DNA of 9,583 nucleotides from Rhizobiaceae bacterium UBA1291 (GTDB lineage Bacteria > Pseudomonadota > Alphaproteobacteria > Rhizobiales > Rhizobiaceae), in the NCBI GenBank assembly GCA_002307905.1, contig DBUL01000104.1, positions 1-9,583 on the forward strand, read 5' to 3'. The position numbers were made by a program, and so were the translations under genes. Below, piece after piece: positions 1-6,620 of the stretch. The notes beneath the pieces were generated by a model that was given only the letters and a program-made list of their open reading frames with translations, made no database searches and was not told the DNA's origin. The first letter of the stretch is position 1. Every line of letters starts with the position of its first letter.

Positions 1-648
1 GACGTTGATGGCGGGGAAGGGAAGGAGACCCTTCTTGCTCAACTCGTAGAGGCGATGCACACCGGTGGTGGTTTCTTCCGTCACGCCGCGGATCGCGTCG
101 CGCTGCTTGGTGAACCAGCCCGGCGATGCCTGGAGGCGCTTCTTGATCTGGGCGAAGAGGATCTCTTCTTCCTCCGAACCCGGATTGGAAAGCACATCCT
201 CCCCGGCCTCAGCGCGTGCGCCGAGCAGAATGTACATGGTGGCGTCGCCGCCATCGTCGAGGATCATGTTCGACAGACCGCCGTCGCGCCACTGGAATAT
301 CTGGTCGGTATAGGTCCAGTAGTCCTCGAGCGACTCGCCCTTGATCGCATAGACCGGAATGCCCGCGGCGGCGATGGCGGCGGCGGCATGGTCCTGGGTC
401 GAGAAAATGTTGCAGGAAGCCCAGCGGACTTCGGCGCCGAGCGCGACCAGGGTCTCGATCAGGACGGCGGTCTGGATCGTCATATGCAGCGAGCCGGTGA
501 TGCGAGCGCCTTTGAGAGGCTGGCTCGTGCCGAACTCGGTGCGGCAGGAAACCAGGCCGGGCATTTCCGTTTCGGCGATTGTAATTTCCTTGCGGCCAAA
601 ATCGGCGAGGCCAATATCTGCGACGATGTAGTCGTTGTGTGCGGTCAT
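1..648 (-). CDS. ahcY: S-adenosylhomocysteinase, N-terminal 216 residues (cut by window edge)
   Basis: Adenosylhomocysteinase hydrolyses S-adenosylhomocysteine to adenosine and homocysteine in the cytoplasm. This removes the product inhibitor of SAM-dependent methylases and feeds the methionine cycle. The frame is open from an ATG at 648 to the left edge (216 codons; the family is about 465 residues in bacteria), so the NAD-binding half lies outside. The N-terminus reads [20 protein letters not shown]. Visible family landmarks are the substrate-domain GSLHMT motif with His55, the [15 protein letters not shown] segment at about 78-92, the LDDGGDAT motif with Asp131, and GVTEETTTG at about 188-196. 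A GGAGAG Shine-Dalgarno-like sequence lies about 5 bases before the ATG. It sits 175 bp after ptsH on the same strand, but promoter and operator signals in the gap suggest it is transcribed on its own. Assignment is secure. Confidence 0.97.
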   Translation of the reverse strand, partial: MTAHNDYIVADIGLADFGRKEITIAETEMPGLVSCRTEFGTSQPLKGARITGSLHMTIQTAVLIETLVALGAEVRWASCNIFSTQDHAAAAIAAAGIPVYAIKGESLEDYWTYTDQIFQWRDGGLSNMILDDGGDATMYILLGARAEAGEDVLSNPGSEEEEILFAQIKKRLQASPGWFTKQRDAIRGVTEETTTGVHRLYELSKKGLLPFPAINV

Positions 649-713
649 GAAGCTCTCCGGCTAGGATGACGGCGCAGGCCCAGTCTCCGCTCTGGACGGG
701 AGGCAAGCACCAT
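645..713 (-). CDS. possible 22-codon leader ORF overlapping the ahcY start
   Basis: A short frame starts at ATG 713, reads [20 protein letters not shown] plus two residues, and stops at TGA 647-645. That stop overlaps the ahcY ATG in an ATGA junction. An AGAGGGG Shine-Dalgarno-like sequence (726-720) lies 6 bases upstream of its start. Seven of 22 residues are Arg. If the predicted ahcY promoter is right, the ORF lies wholly inside the 5' leader and could couple ahcY translation to its own, or act as a leader peptide. A frame of this length is common by chance in GC-rich DNA, and I do not recognise the peptide. The strong RBS and the exact ATGA overlap are the only positive arguments. Confidence 0.3.
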   Translation of the reverse strand: MVLASRPERRLGLRRHPSRRAS

Positions 714-750
714 GCGTGACCCCTCTGCAAAAGACGGGTTTCCGATGCGG

Positions 751-779
751 ATCTAGCAGGGATCTAAGCAAAAGGCAAG
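751..779 (-). promoter_or_regulatory. predicted ahcY promoter
   Basis: On the minus strand there is a CTTGCC -35 element (774-779), a 17-bp spacer and a CTAGAT -10 element (751-756). This is close to the housekeeping promoter form described for Sinorhizobium (CTTGAC, 17 bp, CTATAT). Transcription would begin near 744 and give a leader of about 95 nucleotides before ahcY. The -35 element directly abuts the palindrome at 780-805, which supports both calls. It was found by eye and not scored. Confidence 0.5.
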
Positions 780-805
780 AAGACATAAAGAAGTCTTTAT
801 GTCTT
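780..805. promoter_or_regulatory. perfect 26-bp palindromic operator upstream of ahcY (SahR-like)
   Basis: Arms AAGACATAAAGA (780-791) and TCTTTATGTCTT (794-805) are perfect reverse complements around a 2-bp AG centre. The site touches the predicted ahcY -35 element and begins 18 bp after the ptsH stop codon. The core ATAAAGA-N2-TCTTTAT resembles, from memory, the motif inferred for SahR, an ArsR-family regulator of SAM-cycle genes in proteobacteria. That name is an inference. GTCTTTAT also occurs as a tandem direct repeat (793-800, 801-808). The hairpin is AT-rich without a following T tract, so a terminator is less likely. Confidence 0.6.
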
Positions 806-823
806 TATATGATTGGGTTTCGG

Positions 824-1096
824 TTAGATTTCCTCGCCGAACTTATCGGCGACCAGTGCCTGCAACGCATCGAGAACCGCGCTGGCCTGGCCGCCCGTCG
901 CAGTGACGACAATCGAGCAGCCCGGACTTGCCGCCAGCATCATCAACCCCATGATCGAAGTTCCGCCGACCGTGGTACCATCCTTGGTCACATGGACGGT
1001 CGCATCGAAGCTGCTCACCGTCTGGACGAATTTCGCCGACGCGCGCGCATGGAGACCGCGTTTGTTGATGATGAGAAGTTCCCGGGAATGCGGCAT
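824..1096 (-). CDS. ptsH: HPr phosphocarrier protein
   Basis: Small cytoplasmic phosphocarrier of the phosphotransferase system, 90 residues, the normal HPr length. It carries the PEP-dependent phosphorylation site in NKRGLHARASAKF, with His16. It also carries the regulatory serine site in GGTSIMGLMMLAASPG, with Ser47, the residue that HPr kinase modifies. Having both fits the presence of hprK upstream. The ATG at 1096 lies 18 bp after the EIIA stop codon, and no clear Shine-Dalgarno is visible in that gap (CTCTCC just before the ATG), so translation may be coupled to the EIIA gene. No EIIB, EIIC or EIID is visible, so its role here is probably regulatory. Family assignment is secure. The symbol follows general usage; rhizobial databases also list it simply as hpr. 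Confidence 0.95.
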   Translation of the reverse strand: MPHSRELLIINKRGLHARASAKFVQTVSSFDATVHVTKDGTTVGGTSIMGLMMLAASPGCSIVVTATGGQASAVLDALQALVADKFGEEI

Positions 1097-1114
1097 GGAG
1101 AGCTTTCGAAACGA

Positions 1115-1516
1115 TCACTTGCCGCTAAGGACACGGCTGGCGACATTGATATACTTGCGGCCGGCATCGGATGCGTCCGCCAACGCCTTTTCCATGTTGT
1201 TCTCGCCACGCACGCCCGCCAGCTTGATCAGCATCGGCAAGTTAACGCCGGCGATAACTTCGATCCGGCCGGTGTTCATTACGGATATGGCGAGATTGGA
1301 AGGCGTGCCCCCGAACATGTCGGTGAGAATGATGACGCCGTGTCCGTCGTCGGAACGCATGACCGCGTCCAGAATGTCCTGGCGCCGTTGATCCATATCG
1401 TCATCAGGGCCGATGCAAACGGTCTCGATGAAATTTTGTGGGCCAACGACATGCTCTACTGCATGCTGAAATTCCTCAGCCAGCTTGCCATGGGTGACAA
1501 GCACAAGTCCGATCAT
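1115..1516 (-). CDS. manX: PTS mannose-family EIIA component
   Basis: Cytoplasmic EIIA of the mannose (PTS-EIIA-Man) family, 133 residues from the ATG at 1516. It accepts phosphate from HPr on His9, seen in MIGLVLVTHGKLAEEF. The conserved loop TDMFGGTPSN is at about 65-74. An upstream ATG in the same frame (1540) would add eight residues (MQARGNRR) that do not belong to the family fold. The start at 1516 is preferred because it begins exactly at the first beta strand and has an AAGGGG sequence about 13 bases upstream. It is a single-domain protein with no fused EIIB, and none is nearby, so sugar transport is unlikely. In alphaproteobacteria this EIIA works with HPr and HprK in a regulatory, incomplete PTS. 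Both manX and ptsM-type names are used. Confidence 0.92.
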   Translation of the reverse strand: MIGLVLVTHGKLAEEFQHAVEHVVGPQNFIETVCIGPDDDMDQRRQDILDAVMRSDDGHGVIILTDMFGGTPSNLAISVMNTGRIEVIAGVNLPMLIKLAGVRGENNMEKALADASDAGRKYINVASRVLSGK

Positions 1517-1542
1517 TCTTCTATTACCCCTTGCCTGCACAC

Positions 1543-1596
1543 AGATGGCGGAGATAGCGCACCGCAGATACTTCGTCCATCAGTGGGACGCCATCT
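1543..1596. repeat. 8-bp inverted repeat in the hprK-EIIA gap
   Basis: The 142-bp gap between the hprK stop and the EIIA start holds AGATGGCG (1543-1550) and its exact reverse complement CGCCATCT (1589-1596), separated by 38 bp. The gap is too long for simple translational coupling, so it may contain a leader structure or a processing or regulatory site. I see no convincing terminator and only a weak TTGAAC -35-like element without a good -10 element. The repeat may be chance. Confidence 0.3.
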
Positions 1597-1658
1597 TGGC
1601 GATGAAAATCTGAAGTTCAAGCGCAAACTGCGGCACCCTTAGCTGTGCAGGGTCGAAT

Positions 1659-2102
1659 TCAGGACAGGATCAAGGCATTTATGAAGGAGAAAGGCAAGCG
1701 CAGGTCGGTCGGGACCTGGAGCCTAGGCAGGCTCATGTCACCTAAAAGGTTCGCCCTTGCTTTTCCAGGGGGCAAACGCTCAACGCTCAGCCGGTCGACG
1801 GGTATTATGGCATAGTGAAGCACGGCCCTGGGAATGCTGCCAATGCGCGCTATGCCGCCGTGGCGCAGTTCGATCAGGTCTCTGATCGTGGCCGGTCGTG
1901 AAGCGACAAGATGGGCGCCGAAGCGCGAAACGAACACCTGGTCGTCCGCCACCAGCGCCGCGAAATGTCCATGGAGGCGCGCCTCGGTGAGGCAATCGAA
2001 GGCGAGTTGCGATTTTCCTGATCCCGAAGGCCCGAGGAAGACGAGGCCGGTCGTGCCGACGACAATCGCCGTTGCGTGGATGTTGGCGCTACGGGCACTC
2101 AA
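1659..2102 (-). CDS. hprK: HPr kinase/phosphorylase, short alphaproteobacterial form
   Basis: HprK phosphorylates HPr on its regulatory serine with ATP and removes the phosphate by phosphorolysis. This protein is 147 residues and consists only of the catalytic domain; Firmicute HprK is about 310 residues with an N-terminal domain. The short form is typical of Rhizobiales. Walker A is GPSGSGKS at 24-31, and the conserved acidic pair is in ALVADDQVFV (Asp53, Asp54). The region matching the family signature EVRGLG reads ELRHGGI at 78-84, a deviation. The start is a TTG at 2102-2100 whose last two bases overlap the chvG TGA stop (TTGA). No ATG is available before the Walker motif, and GAGG lies about 10 bases upstream, so tight coupling to chvG is expected. 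In Sinorhizobium, hprK is linked to succinate-mediated catabolite repression (established knowledge). Confidence 0.93.
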   Translation of the reverse strand: MSARSANIHATAIVVGTTGLVFLGPSGSGKSQLAFDCLTEARLHGHFAALVADDQVFVSRFGAHLVASRPATIRDLIELRHGGIARIGSIPRAVLHYAIIPVDRLSVERLPPGKARANLLGDMSLPRLQVPTDLRLPFSFINALILS

Positions 2103-3880
2103 GACGCTGCCTCAACCGGCAACGAGAGAATGAAGCGGGCACCGAGAATGCACCCGCTTGCAGGTTCGATGATGTTTTCGGCCCTCAACGTGCCGCCATG
2201 CGCCTCGGCGATCTGTCGGCTGATGGACAGGCCGAGTCCGGAATTCTGGCCGAAACTCTCGCCTTCGGGACGGTCGGTGTAGAAACGCTCGAAAATCCGG
2301 TCGATGTCCTCGGCCTGGATGCCTGGTCCATTGTCCTCGATCTGGATGAGGCAGCGGCCACGCGTCCGCGACAGCTTCACCGTGATCTTGCCACCCACTT
2401 CCGGTACGAAGGATCGGGCATTCTCGATCAGGTTGCTGATGATCTGGCCGAGCCTGAGATCGTGGCCGGGGACGATGAAGCGCGCCTTGGCCCCCGGCTT
2501 CTGGTCGATAATGTAATCGAGTTCCACCGGCTTTTTAGTACTTCTGATTTGTCGCGAGACCTCGACAAGATTGGACAGGAGCACTTCCAGATCGACCGGT
2601 TTGGCATCGCTGCGCGCCAGTTCGGCATCGAGGCGCGAGGCATCGGAAATATCGCTGATCAACCGGTCGAGGCGGCGCACGTCATGCTGGATCACATCCA
2701 TCAGGCGTTGGCGCATCTGGTCGTTCTTGGCGAGCGGCAGCGTTTCGACTGCGCTGCGTAGCGAGGTAAGGGGGTTCTTCAGTTCGTGGCTGACGTCGGC
2801 TGCAAAGCTCTCGATCGGGTCGATACGACCGTAAAGCGCGTTGGTCATTTCGCGCAAGGCCACGGAAAGGTTGCCGATTTCGTCCTGGCGTGCGGAAAAG
2901 TCGGGGATCTCCTCGCGTTCCTTGGCGCCGCGGCGTACCCGTATGGCGGCGGCGGCGAGCCGCCGCAAGGGATTGGCGATAGTGGAGGACAAAAGGAGCG
3001 ACACGACGATGTTCACGAGCGCCGCAACGCCGAAGACGCGCAGGATGGCAAGCCGTTCTGCATGAACGATCTTATCGATGTCGCCAGCCTGGGTGGAGAG
3101 CAGCAGTACGCCGAGCACGGCGCGGAAACGTTGGACCGGAACGGCGACCGAAACGATCAGCTCGCTCTGGTCGGTCACCCGGACCACGGCGCCGCGTACG
3201 CCGGTCAGCGCGTTCATCACTTCCGGATAGATAGATCCGTCGCCGCCGGGCGCTTCCTTGTAGACCGGCAGGTTGGATGGCTGCAGCGCCATGTTGAAGA
3301 TACGTGCGATCCTGTCGGTGAGACTCGATGTGTCGTCTTCAAGAGGGGGAAGGTCGAAGCGCAGAACCTGGCCGCGCGAATAAAGGTGGCGCGAATCGAG
3401 CAGCAGGTTTGCGTCGGCGTCAAAAAGCCTGGCGCGGGTGCGTGTCGGTGAGATCAGCCGGCGCAGCACGGGAGCGACACGTTCCGGATTGATCGGAAAT
3501 TCGAGGTCTTCGTCGTTCGGAACCGGCGTGATGCTCTGGCCCGCCTGCAGTTCCAGGAGCTTCTGAGGGTCGATGGTGATTGAGTTGGTATCGACCGAGG
3601 CGGACGCGGAGATTGCGCCAGCAATGATCTCGCCCTGGGTCAGCAGGCTCTCGACGCGCGCATCGATCAGGCCCTCGCGGAACTGGTTGAGATACATGAT
3701 GCCGCCGACAAGAACGATGAGGGCGGCGAGGTTGAAGAACACGATGCGCCGCGTCAGGCTGGAAAACAGCGCATGTCCAAAAATACGGCGCACGAGCGTA
3801 AAGGGATGAACCGGAAAACGGCGCTGTTCGGTCAGGCTGTCCAGTTCGTCGTTCGCCCCTTCGGAAACGTGCTTGACCAA
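2099..3880 (-). CDS. chvG: ChvG/ExoS/BvrS-type membrane sensor histidine kinase
   Basis: Inner-membrane sensor kinase, partner of ChvI; known as ExoS in Sinorhizobium and BvrS in Brucella. In these genera it controls envelope, exopolysaccharide and acid-response genes. It is 593 residues: a cytoplasmic N-terminus, TM1 about 46-64, a periplasmic sensing domain of about 210 residues, TM2 about 279-302, a HAMP linker about 300-352, the H-box SFAADVSHELKNPLTSLRS with phospho-acceptor His365, the N-box SNLIENA about 482-488, the G1 box EDNGPGI about 515-521, and GLGLSISRQIAEAHGG about 548-563. The start is TTG at 3880. A TAG lies two codons upstream in frame, so nothing longer is possible, and AGGG sits 6 bases before the TTG. 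It lies 46 bp after chvI and overlaps hprK by TTGA, so an operon is likely. Periplasmic control by ExoR is known in relatives; exoR is not in this window. Confidence 0.96.
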   Translation of the reverse strand: MVKHVSEGANDELDSLTEQRRFPVHPFTLVRRIFGHALFSSLTRRIVFFNLAALIVLVGGIMYLNQFREGLIDARVESLLTQGEIIAGAISASASVDTNSITIDPQKLLELQAGQSITPVPNDEDLEFPINPERVAPVLRRLISPTRTRARLFDADANLLLDSRHLYSRGQVLRFDLPPLEDDTSSLTDRIARIFNMALQPSNLPVYKEAPGGDGSIYPEVMNALTGVRGAVVRVTDQSELIVSVAVPVQRFRAVLGVLLLSTQAGDIDKIVHAERLAILRVFGVAALVNIVVSLLLSSTIANPLRRLAAAAIRVRRGAKEREEIPDFSARQDEIGNLSVALREMTNALYGRIDPIESFAADVSHELKNPLTSLRSAVETLPLAKNDQMRQRLMDVIQHDVRRLDRLISDISDASRLDAELARSDAKPVDLEVLLSNLVEVSRQIRSTKKPVELDYIIDQKPGAKARFIVPGHDLRLGQIISNLIENARSFVPEVGGKITVKLSRTRGRCLIQIEDNGPGIQAEDIDRIFERFYTDRPEGESFGQNSGLGLSISRQIAEAHGGTLRAENIIEPASGCILGARFILSLPVEAAS

Positions 3881-3926
3881 TCTCTACCCTTTTGCCCCAA
3901 CGGCCCGTTTGCGACGGCTTTGGTGC

Positions 3927-4649
3927 TTACGCTGCTTCGCGGAAGCGGTAGCCCACTCCGTAGAGTGTTTCAATCATGTCGAAGTCGGTGTCGACCATCT
4001 TGAATTTCTTGCGCAAGCGCTTGATGTGGCTGTCAATGGTACGGTCGTCAACATAGACCTGCTCGTCATAGGCCGCATCCATCAGCGCGTCGCGGCTTTT
4101 CACCACGCCGGGCCGTTGCGCAAGAGACTGCAGGATGAGGAATTCGGTGACGGTGAGCGTCACCGGATCACCCTTCCAGGTGCAGGTGTGGCGCTCCTGG
4201 TCCATCACCAGCTGCCCGCGCTCAAGGGTGCGGGCCTGCTGCTCGGCGCCGGACTTTGCAGAGCCACCGGCCGCAATGTTCTCGCGGCTTGCCGCGCGGC
4301 GAAGGATGGCCTTAACCCGCTCGACCAGCAGCCGCTGGGAGAAAGGCTTGGTGATGAAATCGTCGGCGCCCATCTTGAGGCCGAAGAGTTCGTCGATCTC
4401 CTCGTCCTTGGAGGTCAGAAAGATCACGGGCACGTCTGACTTCTGTCTCAGTCGGCGCAGCAGTTCCATGCCGTCCATGCGCGGCATCTTGATGTCGAAG
4501 ATGGCGAGGTGGGGCGGACGCGCAAGCAAACCGTCAAGCGCAGAGGCGCCGTCGGTATAAGTCTCGACCTTGTATCCTTCGGCTTCGAGCGCGATCGATA
4601 CGGAAGTGAGAATATTGCGGTCGTCGTCAACGAGCGCGATCGTCTGCAT
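3927..4649 (-). CDS. chvI: ChvI/BvrR-type OmpR-family response regulator
   Basis: DNA-binding response regulator paired with ChvG; 240 residues from the ATG at 4649, the usual ChvI length. The receiver domain (about 1-115) begins [16 protein letters not shown], has the acidic pocket Asp8-Asp10, phospho-acceptor Asp52 in [10 protein letters not shown], Thr/Ser in FLTSKDEE, and Lys in DFITKPFS. The C-terminal OmpR/PhoB winged helix includes LTVTEFLIL, the recognition helix region [16 protein letters not shown], and ends [10 protein letters not shown]. Two ATGs at 4670 and 4667 lie in frame seven and six codons upstream, giving MMTETNN before MQTIAL. They follow an AGGAG sequence, whereas the 4649 ATG follows GGAG, so both starts are credible; 4649 is chosen by family length. 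The predicted promoter at 4733-4760 leaves a leader of about 78 nucleotides. The gene is first in the apparent chvI-chvG-hprK operon and divergent from pckA. Confidence 0.96.
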   Translation of the reverse strand: MQTIALVDDDRNILTSVSIALEAEGYKVETYTDGASALDGLLARPPHLAIFDIKMPRMDGMELLRRLRQKSDVPVIFLTSKDEEIDELFGLKMGADDFITKPFSQRLLVERVKAILRRAASRENIAAGGSAKSGAEQQARTLERGQLVMDQERHTCTWKGDPVTLTVTEFLILQSLAQRPGVVKSRDALMDAAYDEQVYVDDRTIDSHIKRLRKKFKMVDTDFDMIETLYGVGYRFREAA

Positions 4650-4732
4650 ATTGTTGGTCTCCGTCATCATGAAGCGCGACTCCTGGCAATGTCCCCAGCC
4701 CAGGTTATGGCGACGTTGGGATGCGCTTATTG

Positions 4733-4760
4733 AGTATAAAGGTGGAACAAATTGTGGCAA
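4733..4760 (-). promoter_or_regulatory. predicted chvI promoter
   Basis: The minus strand reads TTGCCA (-35, 4755-4760), a 16-bp spacer, then TATACT (-10, 4733-4738). Each hexamer matches the sigma70 consensus at five of six positions. The start of transcription would be near 4726, about 78 bases before the chvI ATG at 4649 and 57 before the alternative ATG at 4670. This is the best promoter match visible in the window. Confidence 0.65.
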
Positions 4761-4787
4761 AGATAAAGGGGCCCCGCGGGCGCACCT

Positions 4788-4815
4788 GGGAAATGATGTG
4801 CATTTCCCGATGCAC
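4788..4815. promoter_or_regulatory. two overlapping inverted repeats upstream of the chvI promoter
   Basis: GGGAAATG (4788-4795) and CATTTCCC (4801-4808) form a perfect 8-bp inverted repeat around a 5-base centre. GTGCAT (4798-4803) and ATGCAC (4810-4815) form a second one, 6 bp around 6 bases. They share the bases CAT at 4801-4803. The pair lies about 28 bp upstream of the predicted chvI -35 element, a usual place for an activator or autoregulator site. No T tract follows, so a terminator is unlikely. The binding protein is unknown; ChvI autoregulation is one possibility. Confidence 0.4.
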
Positions 4816-4841
4816 GGCAACCAAAAGGCCTGCGTGCAAAC

Positions 4842-4880
4842 CGATTTAAAATACGATATTTCAATTTAAATCGATTAAAT
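4842..4880. promoter_or_regulatory. AT-rich operator cluster upstream of pckA (LacI/GalR-like symmetry)
   Basis: Three related half-sites occur: CGATTTAAA (4842-4850), TTTAAATCG (4865-4873) and CGATTAAAT (4872-4880). The second and third share a central CG and make a 16-bp imperfect palindrome (4865-4880), the symmetry typical of LacI/GalR-family operators. The first half-site lies exactly 30 bp, about three helical turns, from the third in the same orientation. The first and second also form a perfect 9-bp inverted repeat. In Sinorhizobium, pckA is controlled by PckR, a LacI/GalR-family protein, so a PckR site is the natural guess, but I cannot verify the motif. I could not place a convincing pckA -35/-10 pair in the rest of the intergenic region (4881-4970). 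Confidence 0.45.
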
Positions 4881-4987
4881 ATTTGAAATTATTGATTGTT
4901 TTTAGATTTGCTTATTGCGTTTTGAAAACTCGGACACTAGTTTCCCGGAAATTCAACGTCACTTTCCTAATATAAGGATGCGCGCTC

Positions 4988-6598
4988 ATGGAGGAGCTTG
5001 GTGTAAATAATCCCCTCGTAGGGGTAGCAGCGATCGGTTTGGGTGATGCGGCTCGCGTCTACTACAATTTCCGAGAGCGCGACCTTTACGAAGAGGCGAT
5101 TCGCCGCAACGAGGCCGTGCTGACCGCCGATGGCGCGCTCTGCGCGGTAACGGGACAGCACACCGGCCGTTCGGCCAAGGACAAGTTCATTGTCCGCGAT
5201 GTTCACACCGATGGCGAAATCTGGTGGGACAACAATAAACCGATGTCTCCCGAGCACTTCGGCATCCTGCACAAGGATATGCTGGCTCATGCGGCCGGCA
5301 AGGACCTGTTCGTCCAGGACCTGATTGGCGGCGCCGATGCCGAAAACGAGCTACCGACCCGCGTCGTCACGGAACTTGCCTGGCATTCGCTGTTCATTCG
5401 CAACCTGCTGATCCGTCCCGAGCGCTCGGCGCTGCACGACTTCCAGCCGAAGCTTACGATCATCACGCTTCCGAGCTTCCGTGCCGACCCGGCCCGTCAC
5501 GGTTGCCGCTCCGACACGGTCATCGCCTGCGACTTCACCAATGGCATCGTCCTGATTGGCGGTACGTCCTATGCCGGTGAAATGAAGAAGTCTGTCTTCA
5601 CGGCACTCAACTACATGCTGCCGCCCAAGGGCGTCATGCCGATGCACTGCTCGGCCAATGTTGGCCCCAAGGGTGATGCGGCCGTCTTTTTCGGCCTTTC
5701 CGGTACCGGTAAGACCACGCTTTCGGCCGACCCGAAGCGCACGCTGATCGGCGACGACGAGCATGGCTGGGGCGAGCACGGCATTTTCAACTTCGAAGGC
5801 GGCTGCTACGCCAAGACCATCCGCCTGTCGGCCGAGGCCGAGCCGGAAATCTATGCGACCACCAAGCGCTTCGGCACCGTTCTCGAGAATGTCGTTCTCG
5901 ATGAAGCTGGCGTTCCGGACTTCAACGATGCCTCGCGCACCGAGAACACCCGCTGCGCCTATCCGCTGCACTTCATCCCGAATGCATCGGACACTGGCCG
6001 CACCGGCCATCCGAAGACGATCATCATGCTGACCGCCGATGCCTTCGGTGTTCTGCCGCCGATCGCGCGCCTGACCCCGGAACAGGCCATGTACCACTTT
6101 CTGTCCGGCTACACCGCCAAGGTCGCCGGTACGGAAAAGGGTGTGACCGAACCGGAAGCTACCTTCTCGACTTGCTTCGGCGCACCCTTCATGCCGCGCC
6201 ATCCGGCCGAGTACGGAAACTTGTTGCGCGACCTGATCGCCAAGCACAATGTCGATTGCTGGCTGGTCAATACCGGCTGGACCGGCGGTGCCTACGGTGT
6301 CGGCCATCGCATGCCGATCAAGGCGACCCGTGCGCTGCTCGCTGGTGCACTCAGCGGCGAGTTGAAGAAGGCCGAAACGCGCATCGACCCCAGCTTCGGC
6401 TTTGCCGTTCCGGTTGCCGTCGACGGCGTGGACTCCAAGATCCTCGACCCGCGTTCGACCTGGGCGGACGGTAAGGAATATGATGCGCAGGCGAAGAAAC
6501 TGGTGGCGATGTTCATCACCAATTTCGCCAAGTTCGAGGATCACGTCGACCACACGGTCCGCGCTGCTGCTCCGAGCGTGAATATCGCCGCTGAGTAA
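4988..6598 (+). CDS. pckA: ATP-dependent phosphoenolpyruvate carboxykinase
   Basis: Cytoplasmic enzyme that converts oxaloacetate and ATP to PEP, CO2 and ADP, the first committed step of gluconeogenesis from C4-dicarboxylates. It is 536 residues, normal for the ATP-type enzyme. Visible motifs are [13 protein letters not shown] near 55-67 (substrate-binding arginine region), the kinase-1 P-loop [11 protein letters not shown] with Lys242 (about 236-246), the kinase-2 metal site IGDDEHGW with Asp256-Asp257, and [15 protein letters not shown] in the C-terminal third. The ATG at 4988 is preceded by AAGGA at 4974-4978, 9 bases away. It is transcribed divergently from chvI and ends at a strong terminator, so it appears monocistronic. 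The shared intergenic region places a gluconeogenic gene beside the HPr/HprK and ChvG/ChvI regulators, an arrangement conserved in rhizobia. Confidence 0.98.
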   Translation: MEELGVNNPLVGVAAIGLGDAARVYYNFRERDLYEEAIRRNEAVLTADGALCAVTGQHTGRSAKDKFIVRDVHTDGEIWWDNNKPMSPEHFGILHKDMLAHAAGKDLFVQDLIGGADAENELPTRVVTELAWHSLFIRNLLIRPERSALHDFQPKLTIITLPSFRADPARHGCRSDTVIACDFTNGIVLIGGTSYAGEMKKSVFTALNYMLPPKGVMPMHCSANVGPKGDAAVFFGLSGTGKTTLSADPKRTLIGDDEHGWGEHGIFNFEGGCYAKTIRLSAEAEPEIYATTKRFGTVLENVVLDEAGVPDFNDASRTENTRCAYPLHFIPNASDTGRTGHPKTIIMLTADAFGVLPPIARLTPEQAMYHFLSGYTAKVAGTEKGVTEPEATFSTCFGAPFMPRHPAEYGNLLRDLIAKHNVDCWLVNTGWTGGAYGVGHRMPIKATRALLAGALSGELKKAETRIDPSFGFAVPVAVDGVDSKILDPRSTWADGKEYDAQAKKLVAMFITNFAKFEDHVDHTVRAAAPSVNIAAE

Positions 6599-6620
6599 GA
6601 CAGTTTTCGATGAAGGAACG

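Noticed and set aside
209..730. 173-codon minus-strand frame overlapping the ahcY start region
   Set aside because: It is out of frame with ahcY, Arg/Pro-rich as expected for a GC-rich shadow, and incompatible with the AhcY reading frame.
649..744. SAM or SAH riboswitch in the ahcY leader
   Set aside because: The leader is about 95 bases and I could not recognise the conserved core of the SAH, SAM-II or SAM-V classes. A covariance-model search would be needed to exclude it fully.
716..1642. 308-codon plus-strand frame over the ptsH and EIIA genes
   Set aside because: It is antisense to two clear PTS genes and has no family features or plausible ribosome binding site.
2072..2761. 229-codon plus-strand frame opposite the chvG kinase domain
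   Set aside because: Shadow of chvG; the minus-strand frame carries all the histidine-kinase motifs.
4968..4973. TAATAT as a pckA -10 element
   Set aside because: It overlaps the Shine-Dalgarno region just before the ATG and has no -35 element, so the transcript would lack a usable ribosome site.
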